A stretch of DNA of 10,037 nt from Thermodesulfobacteriota bacterium (lineage in GTDB: Bacteria > Desulfobacterota > DSM-4660 > Desulfatiglandales > HGW-15), in NCBI GenBank assembly GCA_025454125.1, contig JALOPA010000020.1, positions 1 through 10,037 of the forward strand, given 5' to 3'. Under the pieces are notes generated by a model. That model was not told the origin of the DNA. It saw only the letters and a program-made list of their open reading frames with translations, and did no database searches. Positions 1-5,760 of the stretch are shown here, piece after piece; positions within the stretch are counted from its first letter, which is position 1; every line of letters begins with the position of its first letter. Both the position numbers and the translations under genes were made by a program.

Positions 1-40
1 AGAAGACTCCGAACGACCCGGTGGGGGGCGACGAAAAAGC

Positions 41-69
41 TTGACACGCCTATTTTCCTTTGTTAGACG
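41..69 (+). promoter_or_regulatory. Possible sigma70 promoter for the ferredoxin gene
   Basis: A perfect -35 box TTGACA (41-46) is followed after 17 nt by TAGACG (64-69), which matches the -10 consensus at only three of six positions. Just downstream is a tandem 7-bp repeat, GACGTTT twice (66-79). The -35 is convincing but the -10 is poor, so the exact promoter is uncertain. Confidence 0.35.
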
Positions 70-138
70 TTTGACGTTTTCGCCGCGGACGAGCCAGAGT
101 TTTCCGGTTCAGAAAAATATAAAGAGGAGGGAAATCAG

Positions 139-327
139 ATGCCTTACGAAGTCACCGTGGATCAAGACAAGTGTGAAGGATGCGAAGAGTGCGTGGAAGT
201 TTGTCCTGTGGATGTGTACGAGATGCAGGACGGCAAGTCCCACCCGGTCAACGCCGAAGAGTGCTTGGGCTGTGAGAGCTGCGTAGAGGTCTGCGACCAG
301 GAAGCTATCTCGGTCACGGAAGTCTAG
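139..327 (+). CDS. 2x[4Fe-4S] bacterial-type ferredoxin (62 aa)
   Basis: Small soluble cytoplasmic electron carrier, predicted to hold two low-potential [4Fe-4S] clusters. The first binding motif is C12-x2-C15-x2-C18-x3-C22-P, the second C42-x2-C45-x2-C48-x3-C52. The usual Pro after the last Cys is Asp (CDQ) in the second motif. From memory the sequence closely resembles Desulfovibrio africanus ferredoxin III, a 7Fe protein in which Asp replaces the second Cys of the first motif; here that residue is Cys15, so an 8Fe protein is expected. The protein is very acidic, as ferredoxins of this type are. The ATG at 139 has a strong ribosome binding site, GAGGAGG at 124-130. The gene is monocistronic: a terminator follows within 25 bases. 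Its partner enzyme cannot be told from context; candidates are any ferredoxin-dependent oxidoreductase, including the Etf system at the right of the window. Confidence 0.95.
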   Translation: MPYEVTVDQDKCEGCEECVEVCPVDVYEMQDGKSHPVNAEECLGCESCVEVCDQEAISVTEV

Positions 328-350
328 CGTCTCGACTCCCTAGGAATAAG

Positions 351-390
351 AACGCCGCTCTCCCCTTGCGGGAGAGCGGCGTTTTTGTTT
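351..390 (+). terminator. Rho-independent terminator of the ferredoxin gene
   Basis: A perfect 14-bp stem (351-364 with 370-383) closes a 5-nt loop, CTTGC, and is followed by TTTTTGTTT (382-390). It ends ferredoxin transcription. The cytochrome gene converges from the other side and stops at 403. On the minus strand the stem is followed by a moderately T-rich stretch (TTCTTATTCC), so the same hairpin may terminate both genes. Confidence 0.93.
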
Positions 391-402
391 CCCTTCATCC
401 CG

Positions 403-807
403 CTACTTTTTTTCAGCGTGGCAGTCGGCGCACTTCTTCCAGGGGGCTTCCTTGCCTTTCAGCTCTTTGTGACAGGTCTGGCAGTTCTTGTGATAGGCAA
501 GCTGCAGCTTGTCCGCATTGCCCTGCTTCTTCTCGGGGTCATGGCAGGAAGCGCACTTCTTCACGGGCATCTTGTCGTTCCAGACATTCTTTCCGTCCTT
601 GTACTCATGGTGGCAATCGGTGCAGGCCACCTTGTAATCCACAGAGTGCTTTTTATGGGTGAGCTTGACAGGGCCTTTCTTGTCGTCTTTGTACTTGTTC
701 TCGAGCATGATCTCGTCGGCCACATCCGCAGCCGTGAGCACGCCGACGCTCAGAAACATCAGGCCGGCAAAAAGCACCAGAGTCAACGCCAGAAATCCCT
801 TTTTCAT
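403..807 (-). CDS. Periplasmic tetraheme cytochrome c3-type (class III) protein
   Basis: A 134-residue precursor of a multiheme c-type cytochrome. Residues 1 to about 27 form a Sec signal peptide (MKKG start, hydrophobic core, likely cleavage near TAA-DV). The mature part is small and Lys-rich and carries four CxxCH heme motifs at C62-H66, C85-H89, C109-H113 and C126-H130. Four further histidines (H51, H54, H67, H106) are exactly enough for bis-histidine ligation of four hemes, the hallmark of cytochrome c3. Classical Desulfovibrio c3 uses CxxxxCH for two of its hemes; here all four are CxxCH, as in several c3 proteins of other sulfate reducers and syntrophs. In the family the protein shuttles electrons in the periplasm between hydrogenases or formate dehydrogenases and membrane complexes. 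A GGAGGAGG site (819-826) lies 11 nt before the ATG, and a strong promoter lies upstream. A cytochrome c7-like protein is less likely because there are four hemes. Confidence 0.93.
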   Translation of the reverse strand: MKKGFLALTLVLFAGLMFLSVGVLTAADVADEIMLENKYKDDKKGPVKLTHKKHSVDYKVACTDCHHEYKDGKNVWNDKMPVKKCASCHDPEKKQGNADKLQLAYHKNCQTCHKELKGKEAPWKKCADCHAEKK

Positions 808-887
808 ATTGTCCCTTGCCTCCTCCGTTGAATGGAACTTAGTGACCGATAAAGAAAGCTCTTAATTTCTTAGACCGGCGACCCAGG

Positions 888-917
888 ACTATAGTTTACG
901 GCCGCCGAAATTGTCAA
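888..917 (-). promoter_or_regulatory. Sigma70 promoter of the cytochrome c3 gene
   Basis: On the minus strand a perfect TTGACA (917-912) is separated by 18 nt from TATAGT (893-888), a five-of-six match to the -10 consensus. It sits between the fusA stop codon (932) and the cytochrome start (807), giving a leader of roughly 70-75 nt. A 5-bp dyad (CCGCC 902-906, GGCGG 918-922) brackets the -35 box; its significance is unclear. The promoter implies the cytochrome is transcribed independently of fusA, although no terminator separates them. Confidence 0.75.
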
Positions 918-931
918 GGCGGAAAATCCCC

Positions 932-2965
932 TTACGTTTTGTCGTAGTGGCTGAATTGCATGGTAAACGTTCCTCGGCCCTGAGACACGGAGCGCAGGGC
1001 CGTCGAATAACCGAACATCTTGGAAAGAGGCACGCTGGCCGTGAGCACCTGAACCGGACCCTTGCTGGTGATCTGCTCGATTTTGCCCCCCCTGGCATTG
1101 AGGTCGCCGATGACCTCCCCGAGGAACTCTTCAGGGATCAAAATCTCCGCTTTCATGATGGGCTCCAGCAGAAGAGGTTCCGCCTGCTGGCACGCGTTTC
1201 GGAAAGCCATGGAGGCCGCAACCCGGAACGCCATGCCGTCGGAGTGAAGCTCGTGGATCCGGACATCCAGCACGGCCGCCTCCACGTCGACGACGGGATA
1301 TCCCAAGAGCACGCCCGTGCTCAAGGCCTCCTCGATCCCCTCCTTGATGGCGTTCATGAACTCCTCCGTGAGGTTCGGATTCTGGCAGCGGTCCACCACG
1401 CGGTTGCCGGTGCCGCGAGGCAAGGGGATGAGTTCGATCTTGACGCCGGCGAAGTGCTGCTGGCCCGCCAGTTCTCGTTGAAAGACCTCTTCGTGCTCGA
1501 CCCTCTTGGACAAGGTCTCACGGTAAACCACCTGGGGCTTGCCCTGATTGGTGTCTACGAAGAACTCTCTTCTCAGACGGTTGACGACGATTTCGAGGTG
1601 AAGCTCCCCCATGCCGGAGATGACGGTTTGTCCGGTTTCATCATCGATCCGGTACTTGAAGGTGGGGTCTTCATCGGAAAGCTTTGCAAGAGCGTCAAGA
1701 AGCTTGTCCTGATCCTGAACGCCTTTCGGTTCCACCGCCATGGAGATCACGGGAGTGTTGAAGCTCATGGGCTCGAGCAGAATCGGGTGGTCTTCGGCGC
1801 ACAGGGTGTCGCCTGTGGTGGAGACTTTCAGCCCCATGACCGCCAGAATGTCCCCGGCCGAGGCTTCGTCGATCCGCTCCCTTTTGTTGGCGTGCATCTT
1901 GAGCAGCCGGGCAAGCTTTTCTTTGACCTTCCGGCCCGGGTTGAAGAGGGTGTCCCCGGCCTTGACCGTCCCGGAATAGATGCGGATGTAAGTGAGCTTT
2001 CGGCCCTGGTCCATTTGCACCTTGAAGGCAAGGGAGGAAAAAGGGCCTTTGGCTGTTGCAGACCTGGAGTCGAGCTCCGAGGTCCCCGGGATCTGTCCGA
2101 CGATGGGGGGGATGTCGGTGGGCGCGGGCAGATAGTCGGTGATCGCATCGAGAAGCGGTTGAATGCCTTTGTTGCGAAGCGCAGCCCCGCAGAGAATGGG
2201 GACGAGTTTCAAGCTGACCGTTGAAGCGCGAATGGCGCGTTTCAGCTCGGAAAGGTCGATTTCTTCTTCGGCCAGGTACTTGTTCATGAGGGCGTCGTCT
2301 TTGTCCGCCAGGGTTTCCACCAGCTCTTCGCGATGCTTCGTGGCCTCCTCCAGAAGATCCTCTGGAACAGGCATTTCCTCGAAAGCCGCGCCTAAAGTTT
2401 CATCCTTCCACTCAATCGCCTTCATTCGGAGAAGGTCGATGACCCCGCGAAAGCGGTCCTCCGAACCCCAGGGCAGCTGGAGAAGCAGAGGGTGGGCTCC
2501 CAGGCGGTCTCGGATCATTTGGACCACCCGGAAGAAGTCGGCTCCCACGCGGTCCATCTTGTTGATGAAGGCGATCTTGGGGACCTTGTATCGGTCCGCC
2601 TGATGCCAGACCGTTTCGGACTGTGGTTCGACGCCGCCGACCCCGCAAAAGATGCCGATCGCACCGTCGAGAACCCTCAGGGACCGTTCCACTTCAATGG
2701 TGAAATCCACATGACCGGGAGTGTCGATGATATTGATCGTGTGGTTGCGCCAGTTGCAGGAAGTCACCGCCGAGGTGATCGTGATGCCTCTCTCCCTTTC
2801 ATCGAGCATCCAGTCCATCGTGGCCTCTCCGTCATGGACCTCTCCCATCTTGTGCAGGCGACCTGTGTAGTAGAGAATCCTTTCGGTGATGGTCGTTTTC
2901 CCTGCATCAATGTGGGCGATGATGCCGATGTTGCGGGTCTTTGAGAGTTTGGTATCTGACGACAT
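932..2965 (-). CDS. fusA: Elongation factor G, stand-alone paralog with altered domain IV loop
   Basis: Ribosomal translocase-family GTPase of 677 residues, slightly short for EF-G (about 690-705). GTPase motifs are complete: P-loop AHIDAGKT (17-24), switch I RGITIT (59-64), DTPGH (81-85), NKMD (135-138) and CGAAL (259-263). Domains II to V follow, ending [10 protein letters not shown]...SHYDKT, without the roughly 20-residue tail of the E. coli protein. The domain IV loop that is normally SGGRGQYGHV reads [11 protein letters not shown] here (about 498-508), whereas the second tip loop keeps a His (RIHELHSDG, 569-577). The gene is not next to rpsL, rpsG or tuf. Together this suggests an EF-G paralog of the kind found beside the main EF-G in spirochetes, planctomycetes and deltaproteobacteria (spdEFG types), which may act in translocation or ribosome recycling. 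I chose the ATG at 2965 ([14 protein letters not shown]) because an upstream TTG at 3034 coincides with the predicted transcription start; its ribosome site (AGAGG) is modest. Confidence 0.93.
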   Translation of the reverse strand: MSSDTKLSKTRNIGIIAHIDAGKTTITERILYYTGRLHKMGEVHDGEATMDWMLDERERGITITSAVTSCNWRNHTINIIDTPGHVDFTIEVERSLRVLDGAIGIFCGVGGVEPQSETVWHQADRYKVPKIAFINKMDRVGADFFRVVQMIRDRLGAHPLLLQLPWGSEDRFRGVIDLLRMKAIEWKDETLGAAFEEMPVPEDLLEEATKHREELVETLADKDDALMNKYLAEEEIDLSELKRAIRASTVSLKLVPILCGAALRNKGIQPLLDAITDYLPAPTDIPPIVGQIPGTSELDSRSATAKGPFSSLAFKVQMDQGRKLTYIRIYSGTVKAGDTLFNPGRKVKEKLARLLKMHANKRERIDEASAGDILAVMGLKVSTTGDTLCAEDHPILLEPMSFNTPVISMAVEPKGVQDQDKLLDALAKLSDEDPTFKYRIDDETGQTVISGMGELHLEIVVNRLRREFFVDTNQGKPQVVYRETLSKRVEHEEVFQRELAGQQHFAGVKIELIPLPRGTGNRVVDRCQNPNLTEEFMNAIKEGIEEALSTGVLLGYPVVDVEAAVLDVRIHELHSDGMAFRVAASMAFRNACQQAEPLLLEPIMKAEILIPEEFLGEVIGDLNARGGKIEQITSKGPVQVLTASVPLSKMFGYSTALRSVSQGRGTFTMQFSHYDKT

Positions 2966-3040
2966 AGTCGGTGCCTCTGACGTGCTCCCGGTTTTTTCAA
3001 AAAGTGCGGCTGGAATCTGAGCCGACGAACACAAACGATC

Positions 3041-3070
3041 ACTTTAAGGTATGTAGGGTGTCTCTGTCAA
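3041..3070 (-). promoter_or_regulatory. Probable sigma70 promoter of fusA
   Basis: Minus-strand TTGACA (3070-3065) is followed after 18 nt by TAAAGT (3046-3041), four of six matches. Transcription would begin near 3034, leaving a 69-nt leader before the ATG at 2965. The leader can form a small CGGCT/AGCCG hairpin followed by CACTTTTT, too weak to call an attenuator. The same TTGACA-N18 layout is seen at the cytochrome promoter. Confidence 0.6.
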
Positions 3071-3081
3071 GAATCGAAACC

Positions 3082-3187
3082 GCAAAGGCGCAAAGGGACA
3101 AAGGCACAGAGGCACAAGGAAACAAAGGGATAAAGCAGAATGGTTTGTCTGCTTTGTGCCTCTGGGCCTGTGTCCCTCTGTCCCTTA
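3082..3187. repeat. Octamer-phased inverted repeat element
   Basis: The left arm (3082-3137) reads as seven consecutive 8-nt units close to ACAAAGGC: GCAAAGGC, GCAAAGGG, ACAAAGGC, ACAGAGGC, ACAAGGAA, ACAAAGGG, ATAAAGCA. The right arm (3150-3187) contains similar octamers on the opposite strand (ACAGAGGG, ACACAGGC, CCAGAGGC, ACAAAGCA). The arms can pair, for example 3107-3117 with 3154-3164 (11 bp perfect) and 3132-3138 with 3149-3155. The element overlaps the stop codon of the MFS gene (TAA at 3187-3185) and may shape its mRNA 3' end, but no T-run follows. Octamer-based repeats of this general look occur in many bacterial genomes; their function is not established. Confidence 0.75.
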
Positions 3188-4402
3188 TCGCAATTTCAAC
3201 ATGAGCGAAAGGAAAGATCCGGAAAGGATGAAGAGTCCGGCTCCTGCGATGCCCGCGGGGAAGTGACCCGCATCCCCCAGAACTCCTATGCCCACCGGAA
3301 GGAGGCCGCCGGCAAAAAGAAAACCCAGAGGCACGGCCACCGACACCCCAAGGCTTCTGCTTTCTGCGGAGCCGAGGCGTGCAATGGCCGCAAACCCTGC
3401 GGGGAAGAAGCACGGGGCCAGCAAGGGCTGGACAAAGACCAGGACAACCAACCAGGCGCCGGAGGCAAAACCCATCAGCAGGGTCGCCAGGCCTGTGAGG
3501 AGCAAGGCCAGATGAAGCGTTCTCCCTGGGCCGAAGCGATCCGTGGCCCATCCGGCCAGGAGGGTCGTGAAGAGGCCCGGGACCCGGGACAGCCCGATGA
3601 GGGTGTTGGCCAGAGGGCGATCCATGCCCTGCGCAGCGGTCAGGTACAAGGGGAGCATGGTGAAGAGCCCAAAGGAGCCGCCCATGCCGAGGGCGAACAA
3701 AACCGCCAGGATCCAGAAGGAGGACTCACTGAAGAGCTTCCTGTAAGAGGCGGGGTTGGGCGCTTGGCCATGAAAGGTTCCCCCGTGACCGAAACGCCAG
3801 AAAACCCAACCGCAGAAGGCGGAGCTCAACCCCAGAAAGGCCAAGACACCTCGCCATGAAAACCAGTGCAGCAGAACTTCGGAGATCAGGGGAGCGGCCA
3901 CAAAACCGAGGTTGGGTGCAAGTTCGTGGATGGCAAGCGCTTTTCCCCAGTGCTTGGCTGGGACCAGGGAGGTGAGGGTCGCAATTCCGGAGGGAAGATA
4001 AAAGCCCGCGGCCAATCCGAGGAGGAGCAAACTCCCCGCAAGGCTCAAGAGGCTGTGCGAAAGGGAAACGCACCCGAGGGCGAGAGCCTCTGCAAAAGCT
4101 GATAAAAGGATGGTTCTTCTGTGCGTCAGAAGGGAGGAAAGAAATCCGGAACCCAGGACGGTCACAAAATACCCTGCGGTCGTCACCAGGATGAGAGAGC
4201 CGGATTGGACGTGGGAGAGGGACAGATCTTTTTCAATCGCCGGAAGCAGAGGAGCGATGATGATCCTGCCCGTGATGTTGAGAAAAAAGATGGAGGCCAG
4301 GAGAAGGATCGGTCCGATTTGGGAACGAAAGCTAGGGCGCGTTTCGGTCGGTACTGTCATGGAATCGCTCAAGTCGAGTCCTCTTTCGGGTTCTGCGGTC
4401 AT
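3185..4402 (-). CDS. Major facilitator superfamily transporter, substrate unknown
   Basis: A 405-residue inner-membrane secondary transporter with about 12 hydrophobic segments, roughly at residues 28-50, 70-92, 97-116, 120-142, 158-178, 184-204, 229-254, 266-286, 296-314, 316-340, 352-374 and 381-402. The loop between segments 8 and 9 holds GWATDRFGPGR (284-294), the second-half copy of MFS motif A; the first-half copy (GSGFLSSLLTHRR, 84-96) is degenerate. A short polar loop (about 205-225) joins the two six-helix halves. The family couples solute movement to ion gradients, but no residue pattern here identifies the substrate and no neighbour helps. No clear Shine-Dalgarno site precedes the ATG at 4402; the in-frame ATG at 4360 (MTVPTETRPSF) is an equally possible start, since the first 14 residues are hydrophilic. 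It is flanked by repeats on both sides, which suggests a single-gene transcription unit. Confidence 0.88.
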   Translation of the reverse strand: MTAEPERGLDLSDSMTVPTETRPSFRSQIGPILLLASIFFLNITGRIIIAPLLPAIEKDLSLSHVQSGSLILVTTAGYFVTVLGSGFLSSLLTHRRTILLSAFAEALALGCVSLSHSLLSLAGSLLLLGLAAGFYLPSGIATLTSLVPAKHWGKALAIHELAPNLGFVAAPLISEVLLHWFSWRGVLAFLGLSSAFCGWVFWRFGHGGTFHGQAPNPASYRKLFSESSFWILAVLFALGMGGSFGLFTMLPLYLTAAQGMDRPLANTLIGLSRVPGLFTTLLAGWATDRFGPGRTLHLALLLTGLATLLMGFASGAWLVVLVFVQPLLAPCFFPAGFAAIARLGSAESRSLGVSVAVPLGFLFAGGLLPVGIGVLGDAGHFPAGIAGAGLFILSGSFLSLMLKLR

Positions 4403-4439
4403 TTACCAGATGAGAGGACAAAAGACAAACCGCCTTTCA

Positions 4440-4506
4440 TTGACCCTTCGACCAGGCCCTTCGACCTGCTCAGGGCCATGAGAAGAGCCGAAGGGCTCAG
4501 GGTCAA
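4440..4506. repeat. REP-like imperfect palindrome between the MFS gene and mltG
   Basis: Ends TTGACCCT (4440-4447) and AGGGTCAA (4499-4506) pair perfectly. Inside them GCCCTTCG (4456-4463) pairs with CGAAGGGC (4489-4496), and GCTCAGGG occurs twice (4468-4475 and 4495-4502). The CCCTTCGACC...GCTCAGGG vocabulary is that of dispersed intergenic palindromes I recall from many proteobacterial genomes. It lies in the gap between the divergently transcribed MFS gene and mltG, upstream of both. Confidence 0.65.
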
Positions 4507-4583
4507 CCCTGCATAGGCCTCTTGCAGAGGCAGGGGGCAGCCGATGGGTTGACTAACGGGGTTCCGGAGGCTAGAGTGGCCGC

Positions 4584-5615
4584 ATGGCGACCCTCACGCG
4601 AACCAGAATCATTCTGATGTCCATCGGTTTTTTCTTCCTCGTGGGGGTCTTTCTCTCTCTCGGTTTCGGCCTTTTCCTGGTGAGCCCTGCGGACAAGGCG
4701 GGCAAGGACCAGGTGTTCGTCGTGAAGGAGGGGGCTTCCCTCAAGGAGGTGGCCGCGGACCTGGAAACCAGAGGGCTCATCACCAACAAGACGCTCTTTG
4801 TGCTGTGGACGAAAGTGAAAGGATATGGCAGGGACATCCGGGCCGGCGAGTACGCTCTCAGCCCGGCCATGGCTCCGGTTCAACTTCTGGAAATTCTGAG
4901 AAAGGGTCTCGTGATTCTCCACCCGGTCACGATCCCGGAGGGATTCAACCGGGAGCAGGTGGCCGAGGCCCTGGCGGCCAAAGGCCTGGCCGACAAGAAG
5001 CGTTTTCTGGAACTCACGCAAGACAAGAAGCTGCTGCGACAATACGGGATCCCGGGTCCCACTTTTGAGGGATATCTTTTCCCCGATACCTATCATTTCA
5101 GCAAGGGGACCCCGACCTCGGCCATCCTCGACACGATGGTGAAGCGTTTCAAGCAGGTGGTCGGCCCCCTCCTGGAGAGGTCGCAAGGGATAGGGATGGA
5201 TTTTGCGGAGGTGGTGATCCTCGCCTCCATCGTGGAAAAGGAAACAGGCCGGCCGGAGGAGAGGCCGCTCATCGCCTCGGTGTTCTTGAACCGCCTCAGG
5301 CTGGGCATGCGCCTGGAAAGCGATCCCACGGTCATCTACGGAATAGAGAATTTCGACGGAGACCTGAGGAAAAAGGATTTGACGGAAAAGACGCCTTACA
5401 ACACCTATGTCATTCACGGCCTGACCCCGGGACCGATCGCCAATCCCGGCCTTGAATCCATCAGAGCGGTGATGGACCCTGCCAAGACCGAGTATCTTTA
5501 TTTCGTTTCCAAGAACGACGGCACCCATCACTTCTCTAAAACCCTGACCGAGCACAGCCGGGCCGTGGAAACTTACCAGAGGAGGAAAGGCAAACCGCCC
5601 GAAAAAACCTCTTGA
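4584..5615 (+). CDS. mltG: Endolytic murein transglycosylase MltG (YceG-like)
   Basis: Inner-membrane lytic transglycosylase of 343 residues that cleaves nascent peptidoglycan strands within the chain and is thought to set glycan length. An N-terminal membrane anchor spans residues about 10-33, followed by a LysM-like subdomain (about 43-110, FVVKEGASLKEVAADLETRG region) and the catalytic YceG domain. The catalytic Glu is E218 in ASIVEKET (214-221), preceded by EGYLFPDTY (162-170) and followed by SDPTV (246-250), YNTY (272-275) and GLTPGPIANPG (279-289), all family signatures. Length is normal for the family. GGAGG at 4566-4570 lies 13 nt before the ATG, somewhat far but the best site. In many bacteria mltG sits with pabC, tmk or ruvX; here it stands alone between a repeat and the CoA-transferase operon, whose -35 box overlaps its stop codon. 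Confidence 0.96.
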   Translation: MATLTRTRIILMSIGFFFLVGVFLSLGFGLFLVSPADKAGKDQVFVVKEGASLKEVAADLETRGLITNKTLFVLWTKVKGYGRDIRAGEYALSPAMAPVQLLEILRKGLVILHPVTIPEGFNREQVAEALAAKGLADKKRFLELTQDKKLLRQYGIPGPTFEGYLFPDTYHFSKGTPTSAILDTMVKRFKQVVGPLLERSQGIGMDFAEVVILASIVEKETGRPEERPLIASVFLNRLRLGMRLESDPTVIYGIENFDGDLRKKDLTEKTPYNTYVIHGLTPGPIANPGLESIRAVMDPAKTEYLYFVSKNDGTHHFSKTLTEHSRAVETYQRRKGKPPEKTS

Positions 5616-5640
5616 CGGCCCGAGGTGTATACAGTATACA
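5612..5640 (+). promoter_or_regulatory. Promoter of the CoA-transferase/etf operon with overlapping dyad operator
   Basis: TTGACG (5612-5617) and TATACA (5635-5640) are separated by exactly 17 nt and each match the sigma70 consensus at five of six positions. The -35 overlaps the mltG stop codon TGA (5613-5615). The -10 forms the right half of a perfect dyad, TGTATAC-A-GTATACA (5626-5640). A protein bound there would block RNA polymerase, so repression is likely. The half-site recalls GntR-type operators, but no regulator gene lies in the window and the identity is open. Confidence 0.65.
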
Positions 5641-5650
5641 AAAGCCGAAA

Positions 5651-5670
5651 TGTAGTTACCATGTAGCTAC
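5651..5670 (+). repeat. Tandem TGTAGYTAC motifs just after the operon promoter
   Basis: TGTAGTTAC (5651-5659) and TGTAGCTAC (5662-5670) repeat with an 11-bp period, about one helical turn. GTAGCTAC is itself a perfect palindrome. They lie just past the expected transcription start (near 5647), where a repressor or a leader-RNA element could act. The rest of the leader (5671-5749) shows nothing recognisable. Confidence 0.4.
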
Positions 5671-5749
5671 GCGCACGAATCCTTGGCTTTCTCCCCTCGA
5701 CCCCGTCGGCGAGGATTTGCCCTTCTCTCATCAACCCTTTTCTTTTGTC

Positions 5750-5754
5750 GGAGG
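5750..5754 (+). promoter_or_regulatory. Ribosome binding site deciding the CoA-transferase start
   Basis: GGAGG lies 6 nt before the ATG at 5761. An in-frame upstream ATG at 5683 would add 26 residues rich in Arg and Ser that do not resemble this family's N-terminus, so 5761 is preferred. Confidence 0.8.
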
Positions 5755-5760
5755 ACTTCC

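Noticed and set aside
3..44. Possible tail of an upstream gene (KTPNDPVGGDEKA then TGA)
   Set aside because: Codon use fits, but 13 residues with no recognisable family are too little to call a gene.
911..2224. Long plus-strand reading frame of 437 codons antisense to fusA
   Set aside because: It mirrors the fusA codons in a GC-rich genome, has no recognisable domain, and fusA is unmistakable on the other strand.
2975..3030. Hairpin with CACTTTTT in the fusA leader, as an attenuator
   Set aside because: The stem is only 5 bp (CGGCT/AGCCG) with an 8-nt loop and the T-run is interrupted; it cannot be told from chance.
2966..3034. Upstream TTG start for EF-G adding 23 residues
   Set aside because: The extension is unlike any EF-G N-terminus and begins at the predicted transcription start, so it could not be translated with a ribosome site.
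3082..3187. CRISPR array
   Set aside because: The units are contiguous octamers without spacers, and no cas gene is present.
3140..3859. Plus-strand reading frame rich in Gly, Glu, Gln and Lys
   Set aside because: It is antisense to the MFS gene and starts inside the octamer repeat; the composition is that of a shadow frame.
4403..4440. Promoter for the MFS gene (TTGTCT-N17-TAAATG)
   Set aside because: The -10 match is poor and would overlap the start codon.
4503..5555. Minus-strand reading frame of 350 codons
   Set aside because: It is the complement of mltG, with no family resemblance.
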